A DNA stretch of 37,884 nucleotides. Origin: a virus. Below are positions 6,005-13,126 of the stretch, piece after piece. The notes beneath the pieces are model-generated. The model was not told the origin of the DNA, did not search any database, and worked only from the letters and a program-made list of their open reading frames with translations. Numbering within the stretch: the stretch's first letter is position 1; every line of letters starts with the position of its first letter. The stretch covers positions 1 to 37,884 of the IMG/VR virus record IMGVR_UViG_3300037475_000024; one strand, given 5' to 3'. Made by a program: the position numbers and the translations under genes.

Positions 6005-6433
6005 ATGAATAAAAAAGTGGAAGCGCCGATTGATAGGGTAATAGCCGAAATGAATCGGCTGAAATTGAATAATCAGGACATGGCGGCACGGCTCGGAATT
6101 ACGAAATTTACTTGGAATAACTGGAAAACCCGCGGTATCCCGGCGTCAGAACATTCGAGCGTTGCCGAGCGATTGGGTTGGACTCTCGAAAAGCTGGTGA
6201 GCGGCAAAGAGCAAAAGGCGGAGCTAGGGTATGTTGCGCTCGATGTGAAGGTGTTGGCGCAGGTAATTGCGTTTATCGAGGAAATACTGGCGACCTACGA
6301 TCGCGAATGGCCTCCCGAGATTAAAGCCGAAGCGATCAGCGTTTTTTATGATGATGCAATTCGGCGAGGAGGCGTAGACAGACGGAGTGTGGAAAGCATG
6401 CTCTCGGTGATGATTAAAAGTGCCGGAATGTGA
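6005..6433 (+). CDS. CI-like repressor with N-terminal HTH
   Basis: The 142-residue product has an HTH at about 14-60 (RLKLNNQDMAARLGITKFTWNNWKTRGIPASEHSSVAERLG) of the phage CI repressor type. A C-terminal helical domain (about 75-140) follows (VLAQVIAFIEEILATYDREWPPEIKAEAISVFYDDAIRRGG). There is no Ser-Lys LexA-type peptidase, so induction by RecA-driven autocleavage looks unlikely; an anti-repressor or oligomer switch would be needed. It is divergent from the Cro-like gene and has no visible ribosome site, in keeping with a leaderless message. Confidence 0.85.
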   Translation: MNKKVEAPIDRVIAEMNRLKLNNQDMAARLGITKFTWNNWKTRGIPASEHSSVAERLGWTLEKLVSGKEQKAELGYVALDVKVLAQVIAFIEEILATYDREWPPEIKAEAISVFYDDAIRRGGVDRRSVESMLSVMIKSAGM

Positions 6434-6689
6434 AAAAGGTGAAATACGTCATATTGAATTAAGCCGGGTAAACAAATACTGATCCCACGATTATTACAAG
6501 GTGCTTCAAACACCTTACGGAGCGATCGCTGCATCGACAAAGCAGCCCGATTTATGTCGGGCGTGCGGCGAATGCAATACCCGACACGGAAGGGGCCAAT
6601 CTTCCGCCAGGGAAATAAGCCCGCGGTCTCCGTACCGTTTGAAGCGCCCGGCGCCCGAACAAAGGCGCCTGAATATAAAGGGGTGCTGA
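6434..6689 (+). other. Spacer downstream of the repressor with several hairpins, no convincing gene
   Basis: The 256-nt stretch holds AAGGTG/CACCTT, GCCCGA-TTTATG-TCGGGC, CGGAAG/CTTCCG and a GGCGCC pair. None is followed by a T-run. A GTG-start ORF of 62 codons (6501-6689) exists but has no ribosome site. It may be a structured leader or attenuator between repressor and downstream genes. Confidence 0.35.
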
Positions 6690-6929
6690 ATGGACGACGA
6701 TGTAAGAAGCGTATTGGAAGCTATGTTACGGGCATCAAAAAACCTACCAAAACCGCGGCGGCATCTAGTTCCAACAGCAGCAAAGCGCCCTTCCCAATGC
6801 GAATTAAGTTTGCGTTTATTGCGGATTCAGGAGCATATTCTCTCAGCCAAGACGGTGGATGCGCGAACATCGGACGATATTGGACTATTACTTGATCGCG
6901 TCACCACTATTTTGGAGCGGCAATGTTAG
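6690..6929 (+). CDS. Hypothetical protein downstream of the repressor
   Basis: A 79-residue helical protein (MDDDVRSVLEAMLRASKNLPKPRRHLVPTAAKRP...DRVTTILERQC). AAGGGG lies 7 nt before the ATG, and the stop overlaps the next ATG (ATGTTAG). It is transcribed with the repressor, before the terminator at 7212, so it may be expressed in lysogens. A longer overlapping ORF in another frame (6554-6895) lacks such support. Function unknown. Confidence 0.6.
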   Translation: MDDDVRSVLEAMLRASKNLPKPRRHLVPTAAKRPSQCELSLRLLRIQEHILSAKTVDARTSDDIGLLLDRVTTILERQC

Positions 6930-7192
6930 GACAACCCATGGAAAAGCACCCAGACCACAAAATTCCACTCGCAGAGCGCACATTTGTGCAGCGACCGCCA
7001 TCGAAAGAGCTATTGGTTATCCAATATGTGACCGAGGGAGGGACCGGAAAGACGTATTTCCGGTTTATGAGTCCGCCGAATAAGCTCGAAGGATTCGCCA
7101 GCAACGCTGAGGAGGCATATGAAAGAGCGCTGGAAATCTCGAAACGCCTCAATCTGGAAATTCACGATGAAATAGTCCATGTGACCATTTAG
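6923..7192 (+). CDS. Hypothetical protein, last gene of the repressor transcript
   Basis: The product has 89 residues. Two starts are plausible: 6923 (GGAG 5 nt upstream, coupled to the previous stop) and 6938 (AGGA upstream). The sequence has a likely small beta-alpha fold (LLVIQYVTEGGTGKTYFRFMSPPNKLEG then AEEAYERALEISKRLNLEIHDEIVHVTI). GGTGKT resembles but is not a full P-loop in context. It ends 19 nt before a strong terminator. Expression from the lysogen is possible, which makes an immunity or exclusion role worth testing. Confidence 0.65.
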   Translation: MLGQPMEKHPDHKIPLAERTFVQRPPSKELLVIQYVTEGGTGKTYFRFMSPPNKLEGFASNAEEAYERALEISKRLNLEIHDEIVHVTI

Positions 7193-7211
7193 CCCGCAAT
7201 TCAAAACCTAG

Positions 7212-7235
7212 ACCCGCTTCGGCGGGTTTTATTTT
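7212..7235 (+). terminator. Rho-independent terminator closing the repressor transcript
   Basis: Stem ACCCGC/GCGGGT with TTCG loop (7212-7227) followed by TTTATTTT. It separates the lysogenic transcript from the strong promoter just downstream. Confidence 0.85.
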
Positions 7236-7256
7236 GCCTTGGCGATAAACATCCTG

Positions 7257-7285
7257 TTGACAATCTTGTACTCATTTTGTATATT
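7257..7285 (+). promoter_or_regulatory. Near-consensus sigma70 promoter (pL-like) for the rightward early operon
   Basis: TTGACA (7257-7262), exactly 17 nt, then TATATT (7280-7285). It heads the recombination/xis/int operon. It shares GATAAACA and GTTGACAA words with the leftward promoter region, which suggests common repressor control; the operator itself is not proven. Confidence 0.85.
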
Positions 7286-7325
7286 TAATCCACCGCAGCA
7301 CACAACAACCAACAGAGGGGGCGTC

Positions 7326-7529
7326 ATGTACAAAGTCACGTTGCACTACGACGAAATACAAATCGCGTCAGCAGAGAGCGCACGATTCACGGATGCAGCG
7401 GAGTTGGCTATCGACGAAATGCCGGCGATGTTTATGGCCGTTCCTCATGAGGTCGACATTCGAGTTTCAAAGGGAAGCGAGCATCAGTTTGCGGTGCCTC
7501 TTGCCATCCACTTGAAAGCGGTAGCATGA
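7326..7529 (+). CDS. First gene of the rightward early operon, hypothetical
   Basis: The 67-residue product has GAGGGGG a few bases before its ATG. The upstream in-frame start at 7239 was rejected because it lies before the promoter. The protein is mixed strand and helix (MYKVTLHYDEIQIASAESARFTDAAELAIDEMPAMFM...). The first gene after a pL-type promoter is often an antiterminator or host-takeover protein, but this one lacks the arginine-rich RNA-binding motif of N proteins. It overlaps the next gene by ATGA. Confidence 0.7.
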   Translation: MYKVTLHYDEIQIASAESARFTDAAELAIDEMPAMFMAVPHEVDIRVSKGSEHQFAVPLAIHLKAVA

Positions 7530-7735
7530 AACTGCTCTGCGCCAATGTTTGCAAGAGCGAATATCTGTGCTTTCTCGGTCATGCAAAAGTGGCGACCGTT
7601 CATATCATCGCCTCGTGGCATTTCCCGATCGTGCGAGCGCGAGGCATTGATCGACCTGGGCATGCACTGCGCTCCGAGGAGCAAGTAAGAGCATGGATAT
7701 TAATGACCCTCAAAGAAATGGGCGCAGTGAAATGA
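7526..7735 (+). CDS. Hypothetical protein
   Basis: A 69-residue protein (MKLLCANVCKSEYLCFLGHAKVATVHIIASWHFPIVRARGIDRP...). It overlaps both neighbours by ATGA or ATGAATG. Cysteines at 5, 9 and 15 with His19 could bind a metal. There is no recognised domain. Confidence 0.6.
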   Translation: MKLLCANVCKSEYLCFLGHAKVATVHIIASWHFPIVRARGIDRPGHALRSEEQVRAWILMTLKEMGAVK

Positions 7736-8016
7736 ATGACCTGTTGCCGACCAACGAAGACTGCCGCGAGGCGATGGAAGAAGCATTCGATGCTCACTAC
7801 GAAGGCGACTGGATTGCCGACGTTAGCGAGGACGACATGCGAGAGGTCATGCGCCGAGTCTGGATGATCATGCAGGCGGTTCGCGACGAAAACGGCGATA
7901 CCTACACTCGCGAGCAGAAATACGCGGAAATCTGGTCAATCCTCGACAGGTCGGCAACCGCGCATTCGCGAATCTATTCCGAAGAACATTGGAGCAATTA
8001 TTTGGGGGATGCATGA
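7732..8016 (+). CDS. Hypothetical acidic protein
   Basis: A 94-residue acidic protein (MNDLLPTNEDCREAMEEAFDAHYEGDWIADVSEDDMREVMRRVW...). The start at 7732 overlaps the preceding stop; an upstream in-frame start at 7693 was rejected. Strong net negative charge is reminiscent of DNA-mimic or anti-defence proteins, although that is not evidence of function. It is coupled to the next gene by ATGA. Confidence 0.65.
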   Translation: MNDLLPTNEDCREAMEEAFDAHYEGDWIADVSEDDMREVMRRVWMIMQAVRDENGDTYTREQKYAEIWSILDRSATAHSRIYSEEHWSNYLGDA

Positions 8017-8267
8017 GCGGGCCAGTCGCAGCTGCAGTAAAGGCTGTCATTGATGGCATGATCGAAGCGGAGCTTGTCTATGATCACGCTTACCGCGCAT
8101 GGCTACCGGAAGTTATAAAGAAAGGGCATTACGGGAATTTGGGCACCGAAGCAAGAGATTCTTTACTCATGGGAGGGGAACGATATGCAGACTTTAGAAG
8201 AACGCAGGCGGCTCGAATCCTGGAAAGTAGTGACCTGCAGAGTACGGCATCGCAGGCGGAAGATTGA
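8013..8267 (+). CDS. Hypothetical protein
   Basis: The product has 84 residues from the coupled ATG at 8013 (MSGPVAAAVKAVIDGMIEAELVYDHAYRAWLPEVIKKG...). It is mostly helical with a polar, serine-rich C-terminus. The next gene begins inside its 3' end, in another frame. No recognised motif. Confidence 0.6.
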   Translation: MSGPVAAAVKAVIDGMIEAELVYDHAYRAWLPEVIKKGHYGNLGTEARDSLLMGGERYADFRRTQAARILESSDLQSTASQAED

Positions 8268-8397
8268 AGACAACCATGTCCCGCATGTGCCGCGCCCGTT
8301 ACCGCGCTGGTTCGGCATTGTCCACGATCATCGGGACGTGATGGCGGTCCTGGTTGTTGGGTGCATTGGTCTCGTGCTCTGGATGGTGTGGCGATGA
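8185..8397 (+). CDS. Small membrane-anchored protein
   Basis: The 70-residue product has a clear ribosome site (GGGAGGGGAACGAT before ATG), although it overlaps the preceding gene by 83 nt. The N-terminal two thirds are strongly basic (LEERRRLES, RVRHRRRKIEDNH). The C-terminus is one transmembrane segment (VMAVLVVGCIGLVLWMVWR), giving a tail-anchored topology with a cytoplasmic basic domain. It is coupled to the next ORF by ATGA. Function unknown. Confidence 0.6.
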   Translation: MQTLEERRRLESWKVVTCRVRHRRRKIEDNHVPHVPRPLPRWFGIVHDHRDVMAVLVVGCIGLVLWMVWR

Positions 8398-8510
8398 CGC
8401 CAAACGATGAAGTTAAACAAGTTGCCCTAGCTCGCGAGCAAATGATTGAGGAAGCACGCAGATGGGCGAAGATAATTGAAGAACTTAGGAAAGCAGGAGT
8501 GAAGATCTAA
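8394..8510 (+). CDS. 38-residue helical small protein
   Basis: This tiny gene fills the gap between two coupled genes: its ATG overlaps the previous TGA (ATGA) and its TAA overlaps the next ATG (TAATG). The product (MTPNDEVKQVALAREQMIEEARRW...) is an amphipathic charged helix. The double coupling is the evidence that it is translated. Function unknown. Confidence 0.6.
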   Translation: MTPNDEVKQVALAREQMIEEARRWAKIIEELRKAGVKI

Positions 8511-9394
8511 TGAGCAACAATGAAGTGATCGAGGTTCCGCATAACGCGATAATGGAGACGCGGAAGTTCTCGGTCGCCGAAGTTCGTCAGCATGTCAATG
8601 CAGTTCAGGAAGTCATGAAGGCTGTCATGAAGGCGGATGTTCATTACGGCACCATTCCAGGCACCCCGAAGCCGACGCTATACAAGGCCGGCGCCGAGGT
8701 GCTTTGCATGACTTTTCGCATTGCTGATGATTATGAAATAGAAGACCTTTCGACGCCGGATATGGTTCGTTATCGTGTCAAATGCATTGGCAAGCATCAG
8801 GTAACGGCGATGGTGCTCGGTCAAGGCATGGGCGAAGCATCGTCCGGCGAAGAAAAATACAAATGGCGGTCCTCGGTTTGCGTTGAGGAGTTCGAAGAAA
8901 CGCCCATCCATTTGCGTCGCAAGAAGTATGGCAAGAAAAAAGGGGGCGGATTTTATAGCGCAACGCAGGTTCGCACGGAACCCTCTGACCTTGCGAATAC
9001 AGTCCTCAAGATGGCATGCAAGCGCGCAAAAATCGCCATGACATTGAACGTCACCGCAGCATCTGACATGTTTACGCAAGACATCGAAGACTTGCCGGAA
9101 GAGTTGCGCGGCGAGGATGAAAGCCAAGTGCCGCAAAGCGATCCTGCGCTGATTGAAAAATGGATAGACGCGGCGAATGCTGCGCCAGATGAGGCAACGC
9201 TGAAGGCAATCTGGAAGGAAGGTGTTCAAGAGTTCAAGAATGCCAACGATGTGAACGGCGCAAACCTATTTAAGAAGACCGTAACAGATCGAGGAATATC
9301 CCTCAAAGCCGCTGCGGAGAAAGCCGCAAAGGACATGACGAAGGAAGCCCCAAAGCATGCTCTTGCAATTGACGAATCGGACATTCCATTCTAA
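8510..9394 (+). CDS. Candidate single-strand annealing recombinase
   Basis: The 294-residue product carries DVHYGTIPGTPKPTLYKAGA at about 43-62, then EVLCMTFRIADDYEIED, a conserved phage motif often found beside exonucleases. A conserved core follows (SDLANTVLKMACKRAKIAMTLNVTAASDMFTQDIED), then an acidic linker and an alanine/lysine-rich C-terminus ending SDIPF, like the acidic tips of SSB-interacting proteins. The next gene is a YqaJ-type exonuclease, the usual partner of Red-beta/RecT-like annealing proteins. The role is inferred from motif and partner; I cannot place it in a named annealing-protein family by sequence alone. Confidence 0.7.
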   Translation: MSNNEVIEVPHNAIMETRKFSVAEVRQHVNAVQEVMKAVMKADVHYGTIPGTPKPTLYKAGAEVLCMTFRIADDYEIEDLSTPDMVRYRVKCIGKHQVTAMVLGQGMGEASSGEEKYKWRSSVCVEEFEETPIHLRRKKYGKKKGGGFYSATQVRTEPSDLANTVLKMACKRAKIAMTLNVTAASDMFTQDIEDLPEELRGEDESQVPQSDPALIEKWIDAANAAPDEATLKAIWKEGVQEFKNANDVNGANLFKKTVTDRGISLKAAAEKAAKDMTKEAPKHALAIDESDIPF

Positions 9395-10020
9395 TGAGAA
9401 CACTAATCATTGATGACTCAATTCAGGGAAGCCCGGAATGGCTGCAATCACGAGTCGGCCTCGTGACGGCCAGCAACTTCGCGGATATTTTGGCGAAGGG
9501 CCAGGGAAAGACTCGCAAGAGCTATCTGCTGCGTATTGCAGGCGAACGCCTAAGCGGCGTTCCCTACTCTGGATATCGCAACAAGCACATGGACCGCGGC
9601 AACGAAGACGAGCCTGTGTCATGCCTGAGTTATGAGGCAAAGACCGGCAACCTGGTTCAGAAGATAGGTTTCATCCGCTTCGCTGATTTGCTTTGCGGAT
9701 GTTCGCCCGACGGTCTCATTGATGATGACGGCGGGTTAGAAATGAAGAATGTAATTCCGTCGGTGCAAGTCGAGACATGGGAGCGCGGCGAATATCCGTC
9801 CGAGCATAAGCCTCAGATCATGGGCAACCTGTGGATCACCGGCCGTAAATATTGGGATTTTGTAAGTCATAGCGAGGACATTAAAGATGAGTCGTTGCGG
9901 ACTTACATTTATCGTGTCGTGCGCGATGAGGAATACATCAAGAACTTAGAGGCAGAGGTTATAAAGTTCCTGGGCGACGTTGAATCGATGCTGCTTGCTT
10001 TGAAAGCAAAGGCCGCATGA
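9394..10020 (+). CDS. YqaJ / lambda-exonuclease-like 5'-3' nuclease
   Basis: The 208-residue product matches the YqaJ viral recombinase fold. SPEWLQSRVGLVTASNFADIL (13-33) is the family opening. MDRGNEDEP (66-74), SPDGLID (D106) and LEMKN (E116-x-K118) supply the PD-(D/E)XK metal site. It would resect double-stranded ends to give single strands for the annealing protein encoded just before it. The start codon overlaps the previous stop as TAATG. Length agrees with lambda exonuclease (226). No missing catalytic residue is seen. Confidence 0.9.
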   Translation: MRTLIIDDSIQGSPEWLQSRVGLVTASNFADILAKGQGKTRKSYLLRIAGERLSGVPYSGYRNKHMDRGNEDEPVSCLSYEAKTGNLVQKIGFIRFADLLCGCSPDGLIDDDGGLEMKNVIPSVQVETWERGEYPSEHKPQIMGNLWITGRKYWDFVSHSEDIKDESLRTYIYRVVRDEEYIKNLEAEVIKFLGDVESMLLALKAKAA

Positions 10021-10418
10021 TGGCCGCATTGCTCCGGCAATTCGTGCTGAGAGATGAAACTAGCGCGAAGGCGCTATGGGGATTTCTGAAGCAGAATTGG
10101 GCCGCGCTTGCGCAACAAGGGAAGCCGTTAGCGATCACGGTGACGGAATGGCGGGCAAAACGAAGTGGTCAAGCTAATCGCAGATATTGGGCGATTCTTA
10201 ACGAGATCTCGTCGCAAGCGTGGATAAACGGAAAGCAGTATTCAAAAGAAGCATGGCATCACGAGTTCGCAGGACGCTTTATTGGGTGGGAAGAGACGCC
10301 AGGAGGCCATATGTCGCCAATATCGACAACAACGCTAGACATCGGTGAGTTTAGCGACTACATGACGAAAATCGAAGAGTATGCCGCTTCTGAGCTAGGA
10401 CTTTGTGTGCATGAATGA
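10017..10418 (+). CDS. ninB: NinB-like recombination protein
   Basis: The 133-residue product has the NinB (lambda Orf) pattern: ALWGFLKQNWAALAQQGKPLAITVTEWRAKRSGQANRRYWAILNEISSQAWINGKQYSKEAWHHEF, then a C-terminal part ending LGLCVHE. Lambda NinB assists RecFOR-type recombination and can replace it, binding SSB and single-stranded DNA. It is somewhat short at the C-terminus (lambda Orf is 146 residues), just where the HNH gene begins in an overlapping frame. The start overlaps the exonuclease stop. Confidence 0.85.
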   Translation: MMAALLRQFVLRDETSAKALWGFLKQNWAALAQQGKPLAITVTEWRAKRSGQANRRYWAILNEISSQAWINGKQYSKEAWHHEFAGRFIGWEETPGGHMSPISTTTLDIGEFSDYMTKIEEYAASELGLCVHE

Positions 10419-10947
10419 AATCTGGAAATTAATTCCTGGGTTGAATGATCGTTACGAAGTGTCGTCGATGTCTCGCATTAGGTCGACAAGATACATCGAT
10501 AAAAGGGGAACAATAAGGGAATCTGCAATCATTAAGCAGCACATGGGCAAGACTGGTTACAGGATGTTTTACCCACAAATAAACGGACGCAAAAAGGCGT
10601 TGTATGTACACAGAGTAATTGCTGAGATGTTTATTCCTAACCCGATGAATTTGCCGCAAGTGAATCATAAAGATGGTGTTAAGGATAACTGCTCCATAGA
10701 AAACCTTGAGTGGGTAACTAATCAAGAAAATATAAGACACGCAATTGCAAAAGGATTAATGAGTCTCTCACACTTGGGTGGCAATGGGGATAAGTGTCCG
10801 GCCTCTAAACTAAAGGCAATTGATGTGGCGACCATCAAGATTAGGTTAAATAACGGCGAGTCAGTAAAGAGGATAGCTAACGAGTACCACGTAAGCCAAG
10901 GAACTATCGGTCACATTAAGAGTGGGAAAACATGGAGAAACATCTAG
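10411..10947 (+). CDS. HNH homing endonuclease with NUMOD4 and HTH domains
   Basis: The 178-residue product starts MNEIWKLIPGLNDRYEVSSMSRIRS, a NUMOD4 motif. HNH_3 core residues follow (LYVHRVIAEMF, PQVNHKDGVKDNCSIENLEWVTNQEN, with His, Asn and His positions present). A C-terminal HTH closes it (IRLNNGESVKRIANEYHVSQGTIGHIKSGKTW). This is the architecture of free-standing phage homing endonucleases. It begins inside the last codons of ninB, and its DNA is visibly more AT-rich than its neighbours, both signs of insertion. It would cut related phage genomes lacking it. Confidence 0.92.
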   Translation: MNEIWKLIPGLNDRYEVSSMSRIRSTRYIDKRGTIRESAIIKQHMGKTGYRMFYPQINGRKKALYVHRVIAEMFIPNPMNLPQVNHKDGVKDNCSIENLEWVTNQENIRHAIAKGLMSLSHLGGNGDKCPASKLKAIDVATIKIRLNNGESVKRIANEYHVSQGTIGHIKSGKTWRNI

Positions 10948-10956
10948 GAGGAAAGC

Positions 10957-11535
10957 ATGGAAAGCGAATGGATTCCCCACTATGGCGGCGAGTGCCCGAT
11001 CCACTGGGCCAAGGTCGGAGAGTATGAATTAAAATTCACTTGCGGCAGTCTCTATACGCCAAGGAATATGGACGCCGTTAAATGTTTCTGGGATTCCGAC
11101 ATTATCGCCTGGCGTCTCACTAACGGTTGGACGCCAGTAATTGACGAACGGATGCCCCTCGAATTGATAGCGGCGAAGTCTGCAGAATGGGAATATCGAA
11201 ACCGCAATGGGGAAGTAAATAAAGCTTGTAGCTCGCCCTGGCAGCATGCCTTTGATGATAATAATTCCCCTTATGACATCGTCGCCGTCCGGCTCCTCAA
11301 GAAAGCAGAGAAGCCTGCCCCGCAAACACTGAATATCGAAGAAATGCTGGCAGCTCCCGCGAGAACTTCAGATGCTTATCTTCGCTTCCGCTCCTCCCAG
11401 CGCGGCAAAGAGGCACTGGCCCAAATCGGCAAGAGTCAAGAGCCGCAATTCAAGCCCCTGGGCGAGGATGCTATCAACGATATCGCTGCCGCCGCATTGC
11501 GGGAGCATGACAACTTGTGGCCGAGGAAGGCATGA
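10957..11535 (+). CDS. Hypothetical protein
   Basis: The 192-residue product has a textbook ribosome site (AGGAGGAAAGC). The first half is rich in aromatic residues (WIPHYGGECPIHWAKVGEYELKF). The centre reads SPWQHAFDDNNSPYDIVAVRLLKKAEKPAP, and the second half is helical and polar. The N-terminal part, with its YDIVAVRLL closing strand, resembles small phage beta-domains that are unassigned. The stop overlaps the next start as ATGA. No catalytic motif is visible. Confidence 0.7.
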   Translation: MESEWIPHYGGECPIHWAKVGEYELKFTCGSLYTPRNMDAVKCFWDSDIIAWRLTNGWTPVIDERMPLELIAAKSAEWEYRNRNGEVNKACSSPWQHAFDDNNSPYDIVAVRLLKKAEKPAPQTLNIEEMLAAPARTSDAYLRFRSSQRGKEALAQIGKSQEPQFKPLGEDAINDIAAAALREHDNLWPRKA

Positions 11536-11825
11536 AACCAACGAGATTCATCATAGAGGGAACCTGGAGCGGCTACAAAAGCTCCCAACAAAAGGTTGTG
11601 CATAGGAAAGTTTATTTAGCGAGCTACAAGAAACGAAGATCATGGGCCGAAAACACATTTTCTATTCCGTTCAGCGATGGCACTGTATTGATGATAAATG
11701 TTCGAGATTGCACGCCAAGAGAGCGAGTTGAGGAAATTCTAGGATATACAAAATTGATAGATGATGCTTTCTATGCCTCGCTAACTACGCTTGAAGGCGA
11801 GATCAAGAGGAAACGGAATGGATAA
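11532..11825 (+). CDS. Hypothetical protein
   Basis: The product has 97 residues from the ATG at 11532, which overlaps the previous stop (an upstream start at 11517 was rejected). It is basic and strand-rich: MKPTRFIIEGTWSGYKSSQQ then VYLASYKKRRSWAENTFSIPF and a helical tail (RVEEILGYTKLIDDAFY). No family recognised. The next gene starts within its last codons. Confidence 0.65.
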   Translation: MKPTRFIIEGTWSGYKSSQQKVVHRKVYLASYKKRRSWAENTFSIPFSDGTVLMINVRDCTPRERVEEILGYTKLIDDAFYASLTTLEGEIKRKRNG

Positions 11826-12021
11826 CCTAAAAACCTGGTATTCGCCAGGAACATCGCTATTCCGTCGGGTGCTGTGTTGGTGGTTCGGACATAAGTGGTT
11901 CGTGGTTGAGCGTTATGGTTTCTGGCTTGAGCATAGATCGTGTGAGCGGTGCTGTAAGTCGAATATGCCATACACAATAAAAAAGGCCGCTGTTCTCGCC
12001 CTCTTGGAGAAATCGAGATGA
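11818..12021 (+). CDS. Small cysteine/tryptophan-rich protein
   Basis: The 67-residue product starts MDNLKTWYSPGTSLFRRVLCWWFGHKWFVVERYGFW. It has a CWWFGHKW segment and a downstream SCERCCKS, so Cys-His metal binding is possible. The aromatic stretch (VLCWWFGHKW) is like small phage proteins that begin with a zinc-ligand CxxxGH motif. It is coupled on both sides (overlap upstream, ATGA downstream). Function unknown. Confidence 0.65.
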   Translation: MDNLKTWYSPGTSLFRRVLCWWFGHKWFVVERYGFWLEHRSCERCCKSNMPYTIKKAAVLALLEKSR

Positions 12022-12185
12022 CTGACCAAGCTTCAAGCGAAATTAAAACTGTTCTAGTGCGCTTGCCTAATGGCAAATCTTTTAGATGCTCATGCGGCAG
12101 TAATGCGTTTCATCATCCTGCTAAAGCTCCAGAAAAATTTGAGTGTAATAGTTGCGGGGCTTGGTATGTAGGAGAAACAAAATGA
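12018..12185 (+). CDS. 55-residue zinc-ribbon protein
   Basis: The ORF starts MTDQASSEIKTVLVRLPNGK, with CSCG near residue 24 and CNSCGAWY near 43: a CxC...CxxC zinc ribbon. It fills the gap between two coupled genes, with ATGA overlaps at both ends, which supports translation. Its first 12 bases are identical to those of the next gene (both encode MTDQ), hinting at a local duplication of the initiation region. Confidence 0.65.
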   Translation: MTDQASSEIKTVLVRLPNGKSFRCSCGSNAFHHPAKAPEKFECNSCGAWYVGETK

Positions 12186-12772
12186 CTGACCAATTGATGA
12201 GCCTGGAAAGAGCGCAATTCATAGCTGAATACAGCCATCCACATACTGGGTACTGCATTGATTATGAAGATGCGCAGCTAATTGCGAACACGATCCGCGC
12301 CGCGCACGAGTGGAAAGCCAGGTGCGAAACGTTCAGCCCATTGGCAACACTGGTTGCCGCTTGTGAATGGCAGGGTGGAACCATATGGCAGGTCATTGAC
12401 GAAATCAGAAGATTGAAGGATGCGAACGAATCCATGCGCGCCAAGATAGCAGAACTAGAATCAAATGAGAGAGCCTATGAGGAAATCATCGGGCCGAAGA
12501 GTTACCAGGAGGTTACAGAAGAGATTGCGGAGTTGAGGAAATATGAACTGACCGAAGTAATGATAGACGCCCCTCGCTCGCTGCTTATGATCTATGGCTC
12601 AAAAGGATTGTCAGTAGGGGAAATGCGCGAACATTGCAAGGCATGCGGCGACGATATCAGTTGCTGGCCAGATTGGGCGAAAGAGCAGGATAGAGAACAT
12701 TTAACAAAAGCCGGAGCCGCAATTCTTATTTACACAATGATGCGCGCCGCCGAAAAGGACCAAGCCAAATGA
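12182..12772 (+). CDS. Hypothetical protein with a coiled-coil middle
   Basis: The 196-residue product from the coupled ATG at 12182 contains a charged heptad-like stretch (IWQVIDEIRRLKDANESMRAKIAELESNERAYEEII, about 82-117) likely to form a coiled coil. A Cys pair (CKACGDD) comes later, with a helical end (GAAILIYTMMRAAEKDQ). An in-frame start at 12152 was rejected. Function unknown; dimerisation is likely. Confidence 0.65.
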   Translation: MTDQLMSLERAQFIAEYSHPHTGYCIDYEDAQLIANTIRAAHEWKARCETFSPLATLVAACEWQGGTIWQVIDEIRRLKDANESMRAKIAELESNERAYEEIIGPKSYQEVTEEIAELRKYELTEVMIDAPRSLLMIYGSKGLSVGEMREHCKACGDDISCWPDWAKEQDREHLTKAGAAILIYTMMRAAEKDQAK

Positions 12773-13116
12773 GTGAAGAGAAAACCCTAGGAAAAGTGCT
12801 GTGGGAATCTGCATATGGTAGTGGCCCTCGACGATGGGAAGACATCGATGAAGAAGAAAGGCGAATGTTCGACAAAGATGCCGCGACCGTCATCGCAGAG
12901 TTCCTGCGCCGGAATGCGGAGCCTGTGGCTTGGCGATTCATGGTCGATGGAGCTTGGTTCACCGGACCTTCGAAAGAGAGCTGCGAGAGAGCACTAGAAA
13001 AGGTCGCGCTGTCTTGTGAAGTGCCGATTCTTCCTCTCTTCGCCGCCCCTCAACTACGCCGCAAGCCAGTTAATCCTGAAGCGGAGTTTTACCCGAATGA
13101 TGCCTTTGAGGAGTGA
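12769..13116 (+). CDS. Hypothetical protein
   Basis: A 115-residue acidic protein with helical N-terminus (LWESAYGSGPRRWEDIDEEERRMFDKDAATVIAEFLR). A likely beta part follows (EPVAWRFMVDGAWFTGPSKESCERALEKV). The VAWR...DGAWF...VPILPLFAAP arrangement resembles small phage proteins of unknown function in which PVAWRY and a PLYAAP ending recur. It is coupled to its upstream gene by ATGA. Confidence 0.7.
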   Translation: MSEEKTLGKVLWESAYGSGPRRWEDIDEEERRMFDKDAATVIAEFLRRNAEPVAWRFMVDGAWFTGPSKESCERALEKVALSCEVPILPLFAAPQLRRKPVNPEAEFYPNDAFEE

Positions 13117-13126
13117 AGGGGAGGTC

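Noticed and set aside
6501-6689. 62-codon GTG-start ORF before 6690
   Set aside because: No ribosome site, and it runs through several hairpins; left as spacer.
7042-7062. P-loop NTPase in the small gene at 6923
   Set aside because: GGTGKT appears, but the preceding strand pattern and protein size (89 residues) do not support a nucleotide-binding domain.
8678-9229. 183-codon minus-strand ORF inside the annealing-protein gene
   Set aside because: Antisense shadow of a well supported gene; no motif.
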